DNA of 64,000 nucleotides from contig CBDDLA010000001.1 in the NCBI GenBank assembly GCA_965230485.1, forward strand, positions 558,001-622,000. The letters run 5' to 3'. The translations under genes were made by a program, and so were the position numbers. This DNA comes from Putridiphycobacter sp965230485. Its GTDB lineage: Bacteria; Bacteroidota; Bacteroidia; Flavobacteriales_D; Crocinitomicaceae. The notes below the pieces were generated by a model. It was given only the letters and a program-made list of their open reading frames with translations. It was not told the origin of the DNA and searched no databases. How positions within the stretch are numbered: the first letter of the stretch is position 1; each line of letters opens with the position of its first letter. Positions 25,598 to 34,654 of the stretch are shown here, piece after piece.

Positions 25598-26132
25598 TTG
25601 TTGGCATTCATTGAGAAAACGAAATGGAATCAGAAAAGACATTTAATACAAAAACGGGATTTTGCCATATCCTTCCTGACAAAATTGTCTTGACAAGAGA
25701 CGGGGTTGTTGGAAATGTGGCTAAAGTGACTGTTGGTAACAACATTGCAAGAATCCTTCTAATATACGGAGCAATAACAGTTGGACTATTCTATTTTGGT
25801 TATGAAGCATATAACAACGGACAAACGTTTCAGCCAATATTATTTGGACTAATCGGACTATATCTGATTTACGGAATTGTAAGTAGTCTAAATAATTCAG
25901 CGACACCAACTATCGACCGAGAAAAAATTAAAGATGTAAAATTGAAAAAAGCCATTAAAGGACTGACTCGTTCGAGATTTGAAGTGCTGTTCGAAGATGA
26001 AAATGGAAAAATCAAAAAACGACTGATTATGCTTCCAGGCTCATTGACTAACGGACAGAATGAAACAGAAAAGGCTCTTGAGATAATGAAAGAAGAGCGA
26101 CTCTTAAAATAAAAAAACGAAATGCCAACAAG
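25597..26132. mobile_element. Candidate gene cassette bounded by 11-bp inverted repeats
   Basis: CTTGTTGGCAT at 25597-25607 and its perfect complement at 26122-26132 flank one gene, 16 and 9 bases outside its start and stop. The ends contain GTTGGC/GCCAAC, which recalls the conserved ends of integron-type recombination sites. No integrase lies nearby and no complete attC can be drawn, so cassette status is a hypothesis. Confidence 0.35.
25624..26112 (+). CDS. Small membrane protein of unknown function
   Basis: A 162-residue protein with two adjoining membrane segments near residues 40-80 (ILLIYGAITVGLFYFGY and ILFGLIGLYLIYGIV). They are set between an N-terminal cytoplasmic-like part (KTGFCHILPDKIVLTRDGVV) and a C-terminal basic beta-rich part (IKDVKLKKAIKGLTRSRFEV), an arrangement like proteins with a pleckstrin-homology-like membrane fold. 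I recall similar proteins scattered in Bacteroidota genomes, often as lone genes between repeats, but know no function. It is flanked by 11-bp inverted repeats and a 30-bp palindrome, so horizontal gain is plausible. Confidence 0.75.
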   Translation: MESEKTFNTKTGFCHILPDKIVLTRDGVVGNVAKVTVGNNIARILLIYGAITVGLFYFGYEAYNNGQTFQPILFGLIGLYLIYGIVSSLNNSATPTIDREKIKDVKLKKAIKGLTRSRFEVLFEDENGKIKKRLIMLPGSLTNGQNETEKALEIMKEERLLK

Positions 26133-26203
26133 GTGTAAAATGCATAGCCTCCTGAAGTCAGCTACAACATCTTACAAAGAACCGTTACAAAAACACAACT
26201 TTA

Positions 26204-26223
26204 TGGTGGCGATAGGGAGATTT
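26204..26223 (-). repeat. Partial duplicate of the tRNA-Met 3' end
   Basis: These 20 bases match the 3' end of the tRNA gene at 26626-26645 at 19 of 20 positions, in the same orientation and 422 bp away. Such a duplication is what integration of an element into the 3' end of a tRNA gene leaves behind. Confidence 0.55.
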
Positions 26224-26585
26224 ACTCGCTTTACTCGTGAATCGTTGAAAGGAGAACTGTTCACCAAAAACCATCAAGCATTGACATGCTTGGTTTTTTT
26301 ATGCACAACTCCTCCCCGAAGCGAGCTTCGGTTGAAAATCACAAGATTTACTCGTGTCACTCGTGAATCTTTTGAGGGAGAGCGGTTCATCAAAAACTGC
26401 AAGCACTGACGTGCTTGGTTTTTTTATGCACAACTCCTCCTCGAAGCGAGCTTCGGTCTGGTGCAAAGATTTACTCGTTTCACTCGTGAATCTTTTGAGG
26501 AAGAGCAGTTCATCAAAAACTGCAAGCACTGACGTGCTTGGTTTTTTTATGCACAACTCCTCCTCGAAGCGAGCTTCGGTCGGAT
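26219..26585. repeat. Three tandem 123-126-bp hairpin-rich repeats
   Basis: Units begin at 26219, 26345 and 26468. Each holds an imperfect stem (GATTTACTCG to CGTGAATC), a hairpin CAAGCAC/GTGCTTG followed by seven T (a terminator-like structure), a conserved ATGCACAACTCCTC, and a short stem CGAAGC/GCTTCG. Open frames of 85-97 codons cross the array on both strands, but they are repeats read in translation rather than plausible proteins. Confidence 0.85.
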
Positions 26586-26593
26586 TTGCGCGT

Positions 26594-26626
26594 AAAAAAA
26601 CCGGAAAGTCAGACTTTCCGGTTTTT
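26594..26626 (-). terminator. Intrinsic terminator of tRNA-Met
   Basis: A 14-bp perfect stem (AAAAACCGGAAAGT and complement, 3-base loop) directly abuts the tRNA 3' end. On the reverse strand it is followed by a T-tract. Confidence 0.85.
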
Positions 26627-26702
26627 GGTGGCGAGAGGGAGATTTGAACTCCCGACCTCAGGGTTATGAATCCTGCGCTCTAACCAACTGAGCTACCTCG
26701 CC
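26626..26702 (-). tRNA. tRNA-Met (anticodon CAT)
   Basis: The reverse strand folds as a 77-base tRNA including an encoded CCA. The acceptor stem GGCGAGG pairs with CCTCGCC-type bases near the 3' end; GCTC/GAGC form the D-arm; the anticodon loop is TTCATAA; and the T-arm has GTTCAAATC. The anticodon CAT could in principle be lysidine-modified tRNA-Ile; elongator Met is the default reading. The gene is intact although its 3' end is duplicated 422 bp away. Confidence 0.92.
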
Positions 26703-26818
26703 TTTGTTGATTGAGGGTGCAAATATATATTATTTTTAATTCTTTCAAATAGAATTATTGAAAAACTTATACGATTTATACGTTAATTAAATTATTCTAT
26801 TTTTATCTAGCAATCGCA

Positions 26819-29800
26819 CTACGACAACTGTCTTTTTCTTAAATAAGCAACAAGAGACAGCAAGAAGAATAAAGCAACGGTAATTGGTACCCAAGCTGGA
26901 ATTGGGATAGGATCGCCTGTAGCATAGGAGTGTAAACCACTCAAATAAAAATTAACACCATAAAAGGTCATGATAATGGAAGAATAACCCCAAACAGACA
27001 TTAGATTAAAGGTATAATCTGATTTCAATCCAGGAATAAACCTAAAGTGTAAAATCATGGTATAAACCAAAACTGAGGCTAATGCCCAGGTTTCTTTTGC
27101 ATCCCACCCCCAATATCTTCCCCAAGACTCATTGGCCCAAACGCCTCCAAGGAACGTTCCTATGGTAAGCATGAATAGACCTATGGTCATCACCATTTCA
27201 CTCACGTGTCTCAATTCCCTTGCTGTTAATCCTAGTCGCTTTGCACTTTCTTTCGTTTTAAAAATATCTATAAACAAATTAATAATTCCCAAAACCGCTG
27301 AAAGTCCCAAAAATCCATAACTACCGGTAATAATGGCCACATGAATCATTAACCAATAAGATTTTAAAACTGGTACTAAATTCGAAATCTGAGGATCCAT
27401 ATTATTTAAGTGTGCCACAAATAGCATCAGCCAGGCTAAAATTCCCGTAGCTCCTAAAACAATTTTGGAATTCCGAGAAAAGAGAATACCCGCCACAGCT
27501 GTTATAAAAGCAATGAACACGATAGCCTCATAGCCATTGCTCCACGGTGCATGACCAGATAAATACCATCTTAAACCTAATCCAAAAGCATGATATGCTG
27601 CGAGTCCTATAAAAACTACCATACCTACTCTATTGATCCATTTTACTTTAAATTTTGGGCGAAAGAGATGAATAAATTGGAAGATGAGCAACAACATTCC
27701 AACAGTTAAATACAAATAATTCAATGTCTTAAAAATATCGGCATTATTGTAATACACTTCCCATTTAATATCCGACTCACTTGGCATTGCTTCTGCATCT
27801 CCTGCTCCCCTTTGATACTTTTTAATAAGTGCCAATACTTTAGCGGTTTCAGTCCAATCTCCTGTTTCTTGTGCATGATTAGCCTCCAAAACATACATTC
27901 GCATAATCCCGCTTACAAATAAACTATCATCTCCTGTTAATTTTGATAAATTATCGGCTGGGGCATACCATGTTTTAGTTGAATCATCCTTCATAGGAAA
28001 GATCCTTAAGTAGTAGCCCATGACTACCCCCCTCATAATGTTGAACCGTTCATCTGTTTTTATAAAATCCTTATCAAATACGTTTCTTTTACTTGGTGAC
28101 TTAGCCTGTGCTTTTTTAACAACCTCTGTTAGCTTATAACCCGTTTCTAAATTATAGAAATCGCTCATGGCTGCATATTTACCTTCAATGCCTAACATTT
28201 TTTTGGTAGAATCTCCAGAAATATAAATGAAATCCTCTTCGAACCAATTGGCAAAATTAGTATGCATTCCAATAAATACTTGATTCGCATTCTGCGCTTT
28301 ATACTTAGTACCTCTATGCACCTTTCGCATCACCATATCAGCCATTGTATTGACAGGTACATATCGTCCGCCAAAATCTTGCATAATTAACTGTCCAAAC
28401 TCGTCAGCATGCGCTTGCTCTATTGGCACATAAGGTGGCAAACTATCAGATGAATGCTGAGAAAAACCGAAACTTGCAAGCATTAAAAATGGTAGCAGAA
28501 TCATTAATTTTTCTCGCTTTTCTCTCACTTCTCTTGCTTTTCGCATGAGCATTCTAAACCTGCTTCCCGGCATAAATACTGCTAACAACATTCCAATTCC
28601 CATAAGTAGGTATCCGATATAAGTAATGTTAGTCCCCCACCAATCATGATTAACCGATAAAATGGTTCCCTTTTCATCTTCATCAAAACTCGACTGGAAA
28701 AAGCGAAATCCACCATAGTCAAGTACATTATTCATGAAAATACGGTGGTCAAATTTTTCGTTTTTGATGGTATCAATTAAAGTCACTTCACTAGCATAAG
28801 AAGAAGGATTATCTGTCCCATGATATTTTTCTAATTGAAAATCTCTTAATTGGATAAAGAAAGGAATTTGAACTCGTTTAGACCCAAAGCATAGTCTGTA
28901 GGTTAAACCATTCATATCAAGAGTAGTGAAAAATGGGATAGTACCAGATTCTCCAGATAAATTCATAAGGGATTCATATGCTCCATCCTTAATGCTTACT
29001 TGAAGCGTATTTAGTCCTTCAGGATGATTAACCTCTCCTTTTTTCTCAATGGCATGGCTCAATAGTTTTTGCTTATAAACAAACTGGAAGCCATTAACGT
29101 TATACAATCGTATAGCCGGACTAAAAGGCATCATGCTGTCTCTAGGTATCGTACCATTGGTTTGCTGCCTCATATTCATAAAGCTGATATCATAGGGTGA
29201 TAAGATATAATCAACCGAATCTGTTACAAATATTCTAATAGCAGCAGTATTAGTGGTATCAGTAGTCATAACAATGCCCTGTCCTTCTAAATAGCTGTTT
29301 GGGCCTAAATAATTATTTTTTCTTCCGCCCTCTCCAACGGTAACAATATGGAAAAAGTCTTGCCCCCCTTCTTTTGGCACTATAGTATCAATTTCATGAT
29401 ACTTTGGTAAAAAGTTCTCGTAAGCAATTTTGATAGGTCTGCCTTCATTTGGAAAATTAAACTGAGTCTCAAACGACACATGGTCATTAACCAAGGCACC
29501 TAAACCAATACTCGAAAACTTACCATGCATGTCTGCCTTGGCCTGGTTAAGTTTGTCGGAAAATAAGAGTGGAATGTCGTGATTGTACTGATTAACTTTA
29601 TCGTCTACTTTAATTTGAACATAAGTGGTTGAGGTTAAAATAGTATTTGAAGCTGCACCCTCTCTAATTGTCATTACTCCTTCATAACTAACTGTACGGG
29701 TAATAAAAGCTCCTATAACAATGATTAAAAAAGAAATATGAAATATTAAGGATCCGATTTTCTCAACCTTAAACATTTTATATCTAAAAATATTATTAAT

Positions 29801-29983
29801 TAAATTAATGAAGAGCAAGAAAATGACCCATTCGAACCATTTGGCGTTATAAATAAAATACTTTGCTGTTATTGTATCATAGTATGTTTCGACCCCTGTA
29901 GCAATTGCAATTGCAAGAAAAAAAACGAAGACAAGAATTGTCATAAATCGCATTGAAAGGAGGAATTTTATAAATGCTGCCAT
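26819..29983 (-). CDS. ccsBA: Fused cytochrome c biogenesis protein ResB-CcsA (system II)
   Basis: A 1054-residue inner-membrane protein that exports haem and attaches it to cytochromes c outside the membrane. The N-terminal part is ResB-like: membrane spans in FMTILVFVFFLAIAIATGV, WVIFLLFINLINNIF and LIFHISFLIIVIGAF, then a large soluble domain with a fourth span near 455-475. The middle (about 510-750) is a soluble region with a second hydrophobic segment. The C-terminal 300 residues are CcsA-like, with many spans and the haem-binding WWD-type motif WGRYWGWDAKETWAL. The full-length fusion is the usual Bacteroidota form. It is divergent from secDF and has a good consensus promoter. Confidence 0.93.
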   Translation of the reverse strand: MAAFIKFLLSMRFMTILVFVFFLAIAIATGVETYYDTITAKYFIYNAKWFEWVIFLLFINLINNIFRYKMFKVEKIGSLIFHISFLIIVIGAFITRTVSYEGVMTIREGAASNTILTSTTYVQIKVDDKVNQYNHDIPLLFSDKLNQAKADMHGKFSSIGLGALVNDHVSFETQFNFPNEGRPIKIAYENFLPKYHEIDTIVPKEGGQDFFHIVTVGEGGRKNNYLGPNSYLEGQGIVMTTDTTNTAAIRIFVTDSVDYILSPYDISFMNMRQQTNGTIPRDSMMPFSPAIRLYNVNGFQFVYKQKLLSHAIEKKGEVNHPEGLNTLQVSIKDGAYESLMNLSGESGTIPFFTTLDMNGLTYRLCFGSKRVQIPFFIQLRDFQLEKYHGTDNPSSYASEVTLIDTIKNEKFDHRIFMNNVLDYGGFRFFQSSFDEDEKGTILSVNHDWWGTNITYIGYLLMGIGMLLAVFMPGSRFRMLMRKAREVREKREKLMILLPFLMLASFGFSQHSSDSLPPYVPIEQAHADEFGQLIMQDFGGRYVPVNTMADMVMRKVHRGTKYKAQNANQVFIGMHTNFANWFEEDFIYISGDSTKKMLGIEGKYAAMSDFYNLETGYKLTEVVKKAQAKSPSKRNVFDKDFIKTDERFNIMRGVVMGYYLRIFPMKDDSTKTWYAPADNLSKLTGDDSLFVSGIMRMYVLEANHAQETGDWTETAKVLALIKKYQRGAGDAEAMPSESDIKWEVYYNNADIFKTLNYLYLTVGMLLLIFQFIHLFRPKFKVKWINRVGMVVFIGLAAYHAFGLGLRWYLSGHAPWSNGYEAIVFIAFITAVAGILFSRNSKIVLGATGILAWLMLFVAHLNNMDPQISNLVPVLKSYWLMIHVAIITGSYGFLGLSAVLGIINLFIDIFKTKESAKRLGLTARELRHVSEMVMTIGLFMLTIGTFLGGVWANESWGRYWGWDAKETWALASVLVYTMILHFRFIPGLKSDYTFNLMSVWGYSSIIMTFYGVNFYLSGLHSYATGDPIPIPAWVPITVALFFLLSLVAYLRKRQLS

Positions 29984-30003
29984 TGTTCTGAAATAATTGG
30001 ATG

Positions 30004-30032
30004 CAAATTTAACCCATAAATCTTAATTCAAA
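30004..30032 (-). promoter_or_regulatory. Promoter of ccsBA
   Basis: On the reverse strand TTTG (30032-30029), 17 bases, then TAAATTTG (30011-30004): a full match to the Bacteroidota -33/-7 consensus. The -7 box ends 20 bases before the start codon at 29983. Confidence 0.75.
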
Positions 30033-30120
30033 CAGGAGAATATTCATTATTTAATAAGATTCAACGAAATATATTTAGAAATCAATTTCACTTTGTATTG
30101 CTTATTTACATTTCATATTT

Positions 30121-30128
30121 TATATTTG
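30121..30128 (+). promoter_or_regulatory. -7 promoter element of secDF
   Basis: TATATTTG is an exact TAnnTTTG match 41 bases before the secDF ATG. A TTTG at 30092-30095 lies 25 bases upstream, slightly farther than usual. Confidence 0.6.
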
Positions 30129-30169
30129 CAGGCTTTGAAAAATACTTTCAGCATAATTAATTATTTAAA

Positions 30170-33100
30170 ATGAGAAATAAAGGATTCTTTTGGACAATTA
30201 CTATTGCACTTGTTGTAGCAACAATCTACCAATTGTCTTTCACTACTGCCGCCAATAAAGTAGAAAAAAATGCCATTTCTGAAGCACAACTTAAGCTTGA
30301 TTCTATCATTGATAGTGGCGATTCATTATTCACAGGTGCGGGTGGTGTACTAAACATCAATAAGAAAAAAGATGCTGACGCAGCCTTTAACTACTTTAAA
30401 GAAGCTTACATAGGTACAGTTAACAATGAGCAAGCTCATTTTGCTGGTTATAGCTACAAGGAGTGTAAAGAGAAAGAATTAAACTTAGGCTTAGACTTAA
30501 GAGGAGGAATGAGCTTAACGCTTGAAATTTCAGTACCTGAATTAGTTCAAAACTTGGCAGGCGGAACACAAAAAGAAGAATTTACTACAGCTTATGCTAA
30601 AGCAAAAGAAGCTACTGATAATGGTAATGGAGATTTTATTTCAAACTTTCAGGAAGCCTATGAAGAAAACAATCCTGAAGGAAAATTAGCTAAATTATTT
30701 CACCGTTATAATACTGATGAGGTATCGAACACGGCTTCGAACGATCAGGTCATAGAATTTTTAAGAAACAAAGCTAATTCGGCTTTGGACGGTGTACAAG
30801 ACATCATTATCAAGCGTGTTAACCAAATTGGAATTAGTCAACCAACTATTCAAAAGCAAACTGGTAAGAATAGAATTTTCGTTGAGTTACCAGGTGCAAC
30901 CAACAGAGCGTACATTAGGGATAGACTGCAAGCTTCTGCGAACTTAGAGTTTTACGAAGTATACAATAATAATATTGACGGAATTGCCAATACAATTATT
31001 AACGCAGAAGCAAAATTAAGTAAGGCACTATTTGGTGATATACTGCCACCTCAAGATACGACTGAAACTACTGATACAACTGCTTTAGACAATTTATTAG
31101 ATCTTGACACTGAAATTGAAGAGACCGTAGAAGAGGTAGCAGAAGAAGCGGAGGACGCTTTAGATTTAGATCTTTTAGGAGACAATGATACAATTGAGGA
31201 TGTAACCTCTAATGATGCTGCAACAGATTCTTTATCGCAGGAAGAACGTGAAAAACTAGCGCCTATCACATCTAAATTAGGTATCCCTTTCACTTTTGGT
31301 GATGATGGACAGCCAACAGGTTATCAAGATGGTCCAATTGTAGGATATGCTTCGATAAGAGATACTGGATTACTCAATACAAGATTAAATCATCCATCAT
31401 TTAGAAATGAATTTCCATCTGATCTAAAATTCATGTGGGGAGCGAAAGAAGAAGAAAATGCAGAAGGACAAGAAACAGGTATTATCTATTTGTATGCGAT
31501 TAAAGCTGTTAGATCAGGTGCTCCTGTAGCTGGAGATGATATTGAAAGAGCTGGGATTGGCCAAAACTTCGGTAAAACTGAAGTAACCATGAATATGACC
31601 CCAAGCGGTACCCAAAAATGGGAAGACTTAACATCAAGTAATGTTGGTAAATCAATCGCCATTACTATGGATAACGTGGTGTATTCTGCGCCAGTAGTTC
31701 AAGAGGTGATGACAAATGGTAGAGCTTCTATCTCTGGTGGTTTTAGTGTTGCTGAGGCAAGAGATTTATCAGGACTTCTAAATGCAGGTTCATTACCAGC
31801 TCCTGCAAAAATTGTTAATGAAACATCAGTAGGGCCAACTTTGGGTGCTGAAAACATCAGCAAAGGTTTATATTCATTTTTAGTAGCTATTTTAATTGTA
31901 TTGGCTTACATGATTTTTTACTACGGCAAAGCTGGTATTATTGCTGATATTGCTATGGTGTTCAACCTATTTTTATTATTAGGAATGTTAATTTCATTTA
32001 AAGCTATTTTAACGCTACCTGGTATTGCTGGTATTGTCCTTACCATTGGTATGTCGGTTGATGCTAACGTGCTGATATTTGAGCGTATTCGAGAGGAAAT
32101 GAGATTTGGGAAAGGACTTAAAGTTGCAATAAGTGAAGGCTTTCAAAAAGCAATGGCTGCCATTCTAGATGCCAACATTACTACCTTATTAACTGCTATA
32201 GTTTTAGCTGTATTTGGATCTGGACCAATTAGAGGGTTTGCCACTACTTTGATTATGGGTATTTTCACCTCTTTCTTTGCAGCAGTTGTGATCTCAAGGT
32301 TGTTATTCACATTCGCCATGGCCAGAAATATCAAATTTGATTTTACGACTAACTTTACGAAAAACTGGTTCCAAAATACAGCATTTGCCTTTGTTAAGAA
32401 TAGAAAGAAATTTTACATTATTTCTGGTATTGTTATTCTAATTGGTGTTGTTTCCTTACTGACTAAAGGTTTGGATCTTGGTGTAGATTTTACCGGGGGT
32501 AGAACCTATAAAGTTCAATTTGATGAAAATGCAGCTGACAATAATGCCATTAAAAGTAGTTTAGGTAAAGTTTTCGGATCGGAACCAACGGTTAAAAAAG
32601 TAGACAACGATTATACGGTTGCGATTACTACCAAGTACTTAATTACCGAAAACAGCCAAGAAGCTAGTGATAAAGTTGAAGAGGCGCTTGCGACTGGTTT
32701 AGCCAGTATGGGGCAATACGAAATTGAAGAGAGCAAAATGATCGCTCCTACCATTTCAAGTGATTTACGAACAAGCTCTCTTTATGCTATCGTATTCTCA
32801 TTAGTGATCATTTTCTTATACATTGTCTTCCGTTTCCGTAAATGGCAATATGGTCTTGGGGCTTTAATAGCAATGGCGCACGACGTATTAGTGGTTTTAG
32901 GATTATTTTCAATCTTCTGGGGAATCTTAGGGTTCTCAATGGAAATTGATCAAGCCTTTATTGCTGCTATTTTAACGGTAGTTGGTTACTCTATTAACGA
33001 TACGGTGGTTGTGTTTGATAGAATTAGAGAATTTTTAGCTAACTCTCGTAAAAAAGAAAAGAAAGAAATTATTAATAATGCTTTGAATTCAACTATGAGT

Positions 33101-33286
33101 AGAACCATTAATACTTCAGTTTCTACCTTTATTGTATTATTAGTGATCTTTTTGTTCGGTGGTGAATCAATTCAAGGGTTTACGTTTGCATTAATGATTG
33201 GTGTTGTGGTTGGAACATACTCGTCACTATTTATTGCAACACCAACAGTAATTGATTTAGATTCGAAAAGCAAAGAAAATAATTAA
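30170..33286 (+). CDS. secDF: Fused protein translocase subunit SecDF
   Basis: An inner-membrane RND-type motor that drives late stages of Sec export using the proton gradient. The 1038-residue fusion begins with one membrane span and the SecD periplasmic motif LNLGLDLRGGMSLTLEI near residues 105-120. SecD spans follow VGPTLGAENISKGLYSF near 555, with GMSVDANVLIFERIREE near 625. The SecF half starts near 735 (LDLGVDFTGGRTYKVQF) and has the equivalent GYSINDTVVVFDRIRE near 940. Residues about 290-360 are an acidic low-complexity insertion rich in E, D and T. It is divergent from ccsBA and followed by an intrinsic terminator. Confidence 0.97.
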   Translation: MRNKGFFWTITIALVVATIYQLSFTTAANKVEKNAISEAQLKLDSIIDSGDSLFTGAGGVLNINKKKDADAAFNYFKEAYIGTVNNEQAHFAGYSYKECKEKELNLGLDLRGGMSLTLEISVPELVQNLAGGTQKEEFTTAYAKAKEATDNGNGDFISNFQEAYEENNPEGKLAKLFHRYNTDEVSNTASNDQVIEFLRNKANSALDGVQDIIIKRVNQIGISQPTIQKQTGKNRIFVELPGATNRAYIRDRLQASANLEFYEVYNNNIDGIANTIINAEAKLSKALFGDILPPQDTTETTDTTALDNLLDLDTEIEETVEEVAEEAEDALDLDLLGDNDTIEDVTSNDAATDSLSQEEREKLAPITSKLGIPFTFGDDGQPTGYQDGPIVGYASIRDTGLLNTRLNHPSFRNEFPSDLKFMWGAKEEENAEGQETGIIYLYAIKAVRSGAPVAGDDIERAGIGQNFGKTEVTMNMTPSGTQKWEDLTSSNVGKSIAITMDNVVYSAPVVQEVMTNGRASISGGFSVAEARDLSGLLNAGSLPAPAKIVNETSVGPTLGAENISKGLYSFLVAILIVLAYMIFYYGKAGIIADIAMVFNLFLLLGMLISFKAILTLPGIAGIVLTIGMSVDANVLIFERIREEMRFGKGLKVAISEGFQKAMAAILDANITTLLTAIVLAVFGSGPIRGFATTLIMGIFTSFFAAVVISRLLFTFAMARNIKFDFTTNFTKNWFQNTAFAFVKNRKKFYIISGIVILIGVVSLLTKGLDLGVDFTGGRTYKVQFDENAADNNAIKSSLGKVFGSEPTVKKVDNDYTVAITTKYLITENSQEASDKVEEALATGLASMGQYEIEESKMIAPTISSDLRTSSLYAIVFSLVIIFLYIVFRFRKWQYGLGALIAMAHDVLVVLGLFSIFWGILGFSMEIDQAFIAAILTVVGYSINDTVVVFDRIREFLANSRKKEKKEIINNALNSTMSRTINTSVSTFIVLLVIFLFGGESIQGFTFALMIGVVVGTYSSLFIATPTVIDLDSKSKENN

Positions 33287-33305
33287 GAAATTAGTATTTA
33301 AAATG

Positions 33306-33337
33306 AAAAGCCTTCCTTAACTTTGGAGGGCTTTTTT
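33306..33337 (+). terminator. Intrinsic terminator after secDF
   Basis: AAAAGCCTTCC and GGAGGGCTTTT pair with one G-T wobble across an 8-base loop and are followed by a T-run. The next gene's ATG is only 12 bases further on, so that gene needs its own promoter or read-through. Confidence 0.8.
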
Positions 33338-33348
33338 GTTTGAATCAA

Positions 33349-33696
33349 ATGACTGCAACACTCCTATTTTTAAACGACATTGGAACTAGCGAATTAATTT
33401 TTGTAATGTTGGCCGTATTAATGCTTTTTGGAGCTAAGAATATTCCATCCATTGCAAAAACTCTAGGACGTGGAATGAAAGAGGTGAAGCAAGCCTCAGA
33501 TGAAATTAAACGAGATATTGCAAAATCAGCAACAGATATGCGAAGGGATATGAATATGAATGATTCATTAGAAGATATTAAAAAGCCCTTCAAAGACATT
33601 GAAAAAGCCATTATTGAGCCATCTCCATCAATTAAAAATAAAAAATCGATTGAGCATTCAGATCCCGATTTAGAAGAGAAAAAAGAGATTGAATGA
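33349..33696 (+). CDS. tatA: TatA/TatB-family twin-arginine translocase protein
   Basis: A 115-residue protein with the Tat architecture. A short N-terminal membrane helix (SELIFVMLAVLMLFG) is followed by the hinge FGAKNIPSIAKTLGRGMKEV, an amphipathic helix and a charged C-terminal tail. The frame could be extended 9 bases upstream to a TTG, but that would begin next to the secDF terminator tail; ATG at 33349 is better. The tail is longer and more acidic than a minimal TatA, and TatB cannot be excluded. No tatC is in the window. It overlaps the following exchanger gene by 4 bases (ATGA), so the two are translationally coupled. Confidence 0.88.
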   Translation: MTATLLFLNDIGTSELIFVMLAVLMLFGAKNIPSIAKTLGRGMKEVKQASDEIKRDIAKSATDMRRDMNMNDSLEDIKKPFKDIEKAIIEPSPSIKNKKSIEHSDPDLEEKKEIE

Positions 33697-34646
33697 ATTA
33701 TTTACTATTAATTCTTGGATTAGTCACACTAATCATTGGTGGTGAATTTTTAGTAAGAGGAGCTGTTGGCATTGCTAAAAAGGCGCATATTACTCCATTA
33801 GTCATTGGAATGACGGTCATTTCATTCGGTACTTCCGCACCTGAATTAGTTGTGAGCATTAAAGCTGCCCTATCTGGGAATCCAGAAATTGCCATTGGCA
33901 ATGTCATTGGTTCCAATATTGCTAATATCGGTCTTGTTTTAGGCATCACAGTGCTTATTTTTCCAATCATTGTTGATCGAAACTCTAAAATTTTAGATTG
34001 GCCAATGATGATGCTCGCTTCTCTCCTATTCTTTTTATTTGCCTACGACAATTTAATTCGACATTGGGAGGGCATGGTTCTGTTTGGGATACTTGTTGCT
34101 TTTACCGCCTATTTAATTACAAATTCAAGAAAGAAAACCAAAAGAGAGTTAGCCGCACAAGAAGAATTGTTAGAGGAAACAGCCAAGTCTGTTCATCCAC
34201 TGCTTTCTATTGGCTATGTACTTCTAGGCCTAATTGGTTTGTTTTTTGGCGCGGAATGGTTGTTAAACAGTGCTATTGCTATAGCCACAGATTTGGGAAT
34301 GAGTAAATCTTTAATTGGTGTTACTATTGTGGCTTTTGCTACATCCGTTCCTGAATTGGTCACTTCAGCAGTCGCCGCATTTAAGCAAGAAACGGATATA
34401 TCTATTGGCAATCTGATTGGTTCAAACTTGTTTAATATTATGGCCGTAATTGGTATTACTGCCATTATTAAACCTATTTCTGTAGAACAATCTGTTATTG
34501 ATTACGACTTTATCTGGATGCTTGCTATTGCACTTGCTTTGCTTCCTATGATGTTAATTGGCAAACGACTAGGCCGCTTTAAAGGATTTTTATTGCTTAG
34601 TAGCTATGTAGCCTATATTACTATTGCCATTATGAGTTTGAAGTAA
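33693..34646 (+). CDS. Calcium/sodium antiporter (CaCA family, YrbG-like)
   Basis: A 317-residue inner-membrane exchanger with about ten hydrophobic segments and the two internal alpha-repeats of the family. The first has GTSAPELVVS near residues 47-56 and GNVIGSNIANIGLVLG near 69-84. The second has ATSVPELVTS near 216-225 and GNLIGSNLFNIMAVIG near 238-253. The paired PEL glutamates and GSN motifs are the ion-binding residues. It is probably a Na+ or H+/Ca2+ exchanger. The start overlaps the stop of the TatA-like gene (ATGA). Confidence 0.95.
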   Translation: MNYLLLILGLVTLIIGGEFLVRGAVGIAKKAHITPLVIGMTVISFGTSAPELVVSIKAALSGNPEIAIGNVIGSNIANIGLVLGITVLIFPIIVDRNSKILDWPMMMLASLLFFLFAYDNLIRHWEGMVLFGILVAFTAYLITNSRKKTKRELAAQEELLEETAKSVHPLLSIGYVLLGLIGLFFGAEWLLNSAIAIATDLGMSKSLIGVTIVAFATSVPELVTSAVAAFKQETDISIGNLIGSNLFNIMAVIGITAIIKPISVEQSVIDYDFIWMLAIALALLPMMLIGKRLGRFKGFLLLSSYVAYITIAIMSLK

Positions 34647-34654
34647 TCTTTGTT

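Noticed and set aside
26122..26647. Open frames of 85-97 codons on both strands in the repeat patch
   Set aside because: They are translations of the tandem hairpin repeats; the same motifs recur at repeat spacing and one frame covers the right repeats on each strand.
33340..33348. TTG start for the TatA-like gene
   Set aside because: It sits at the tail of the secDF terminator; the ATG 9 bases later fits the Tat N-terminus.
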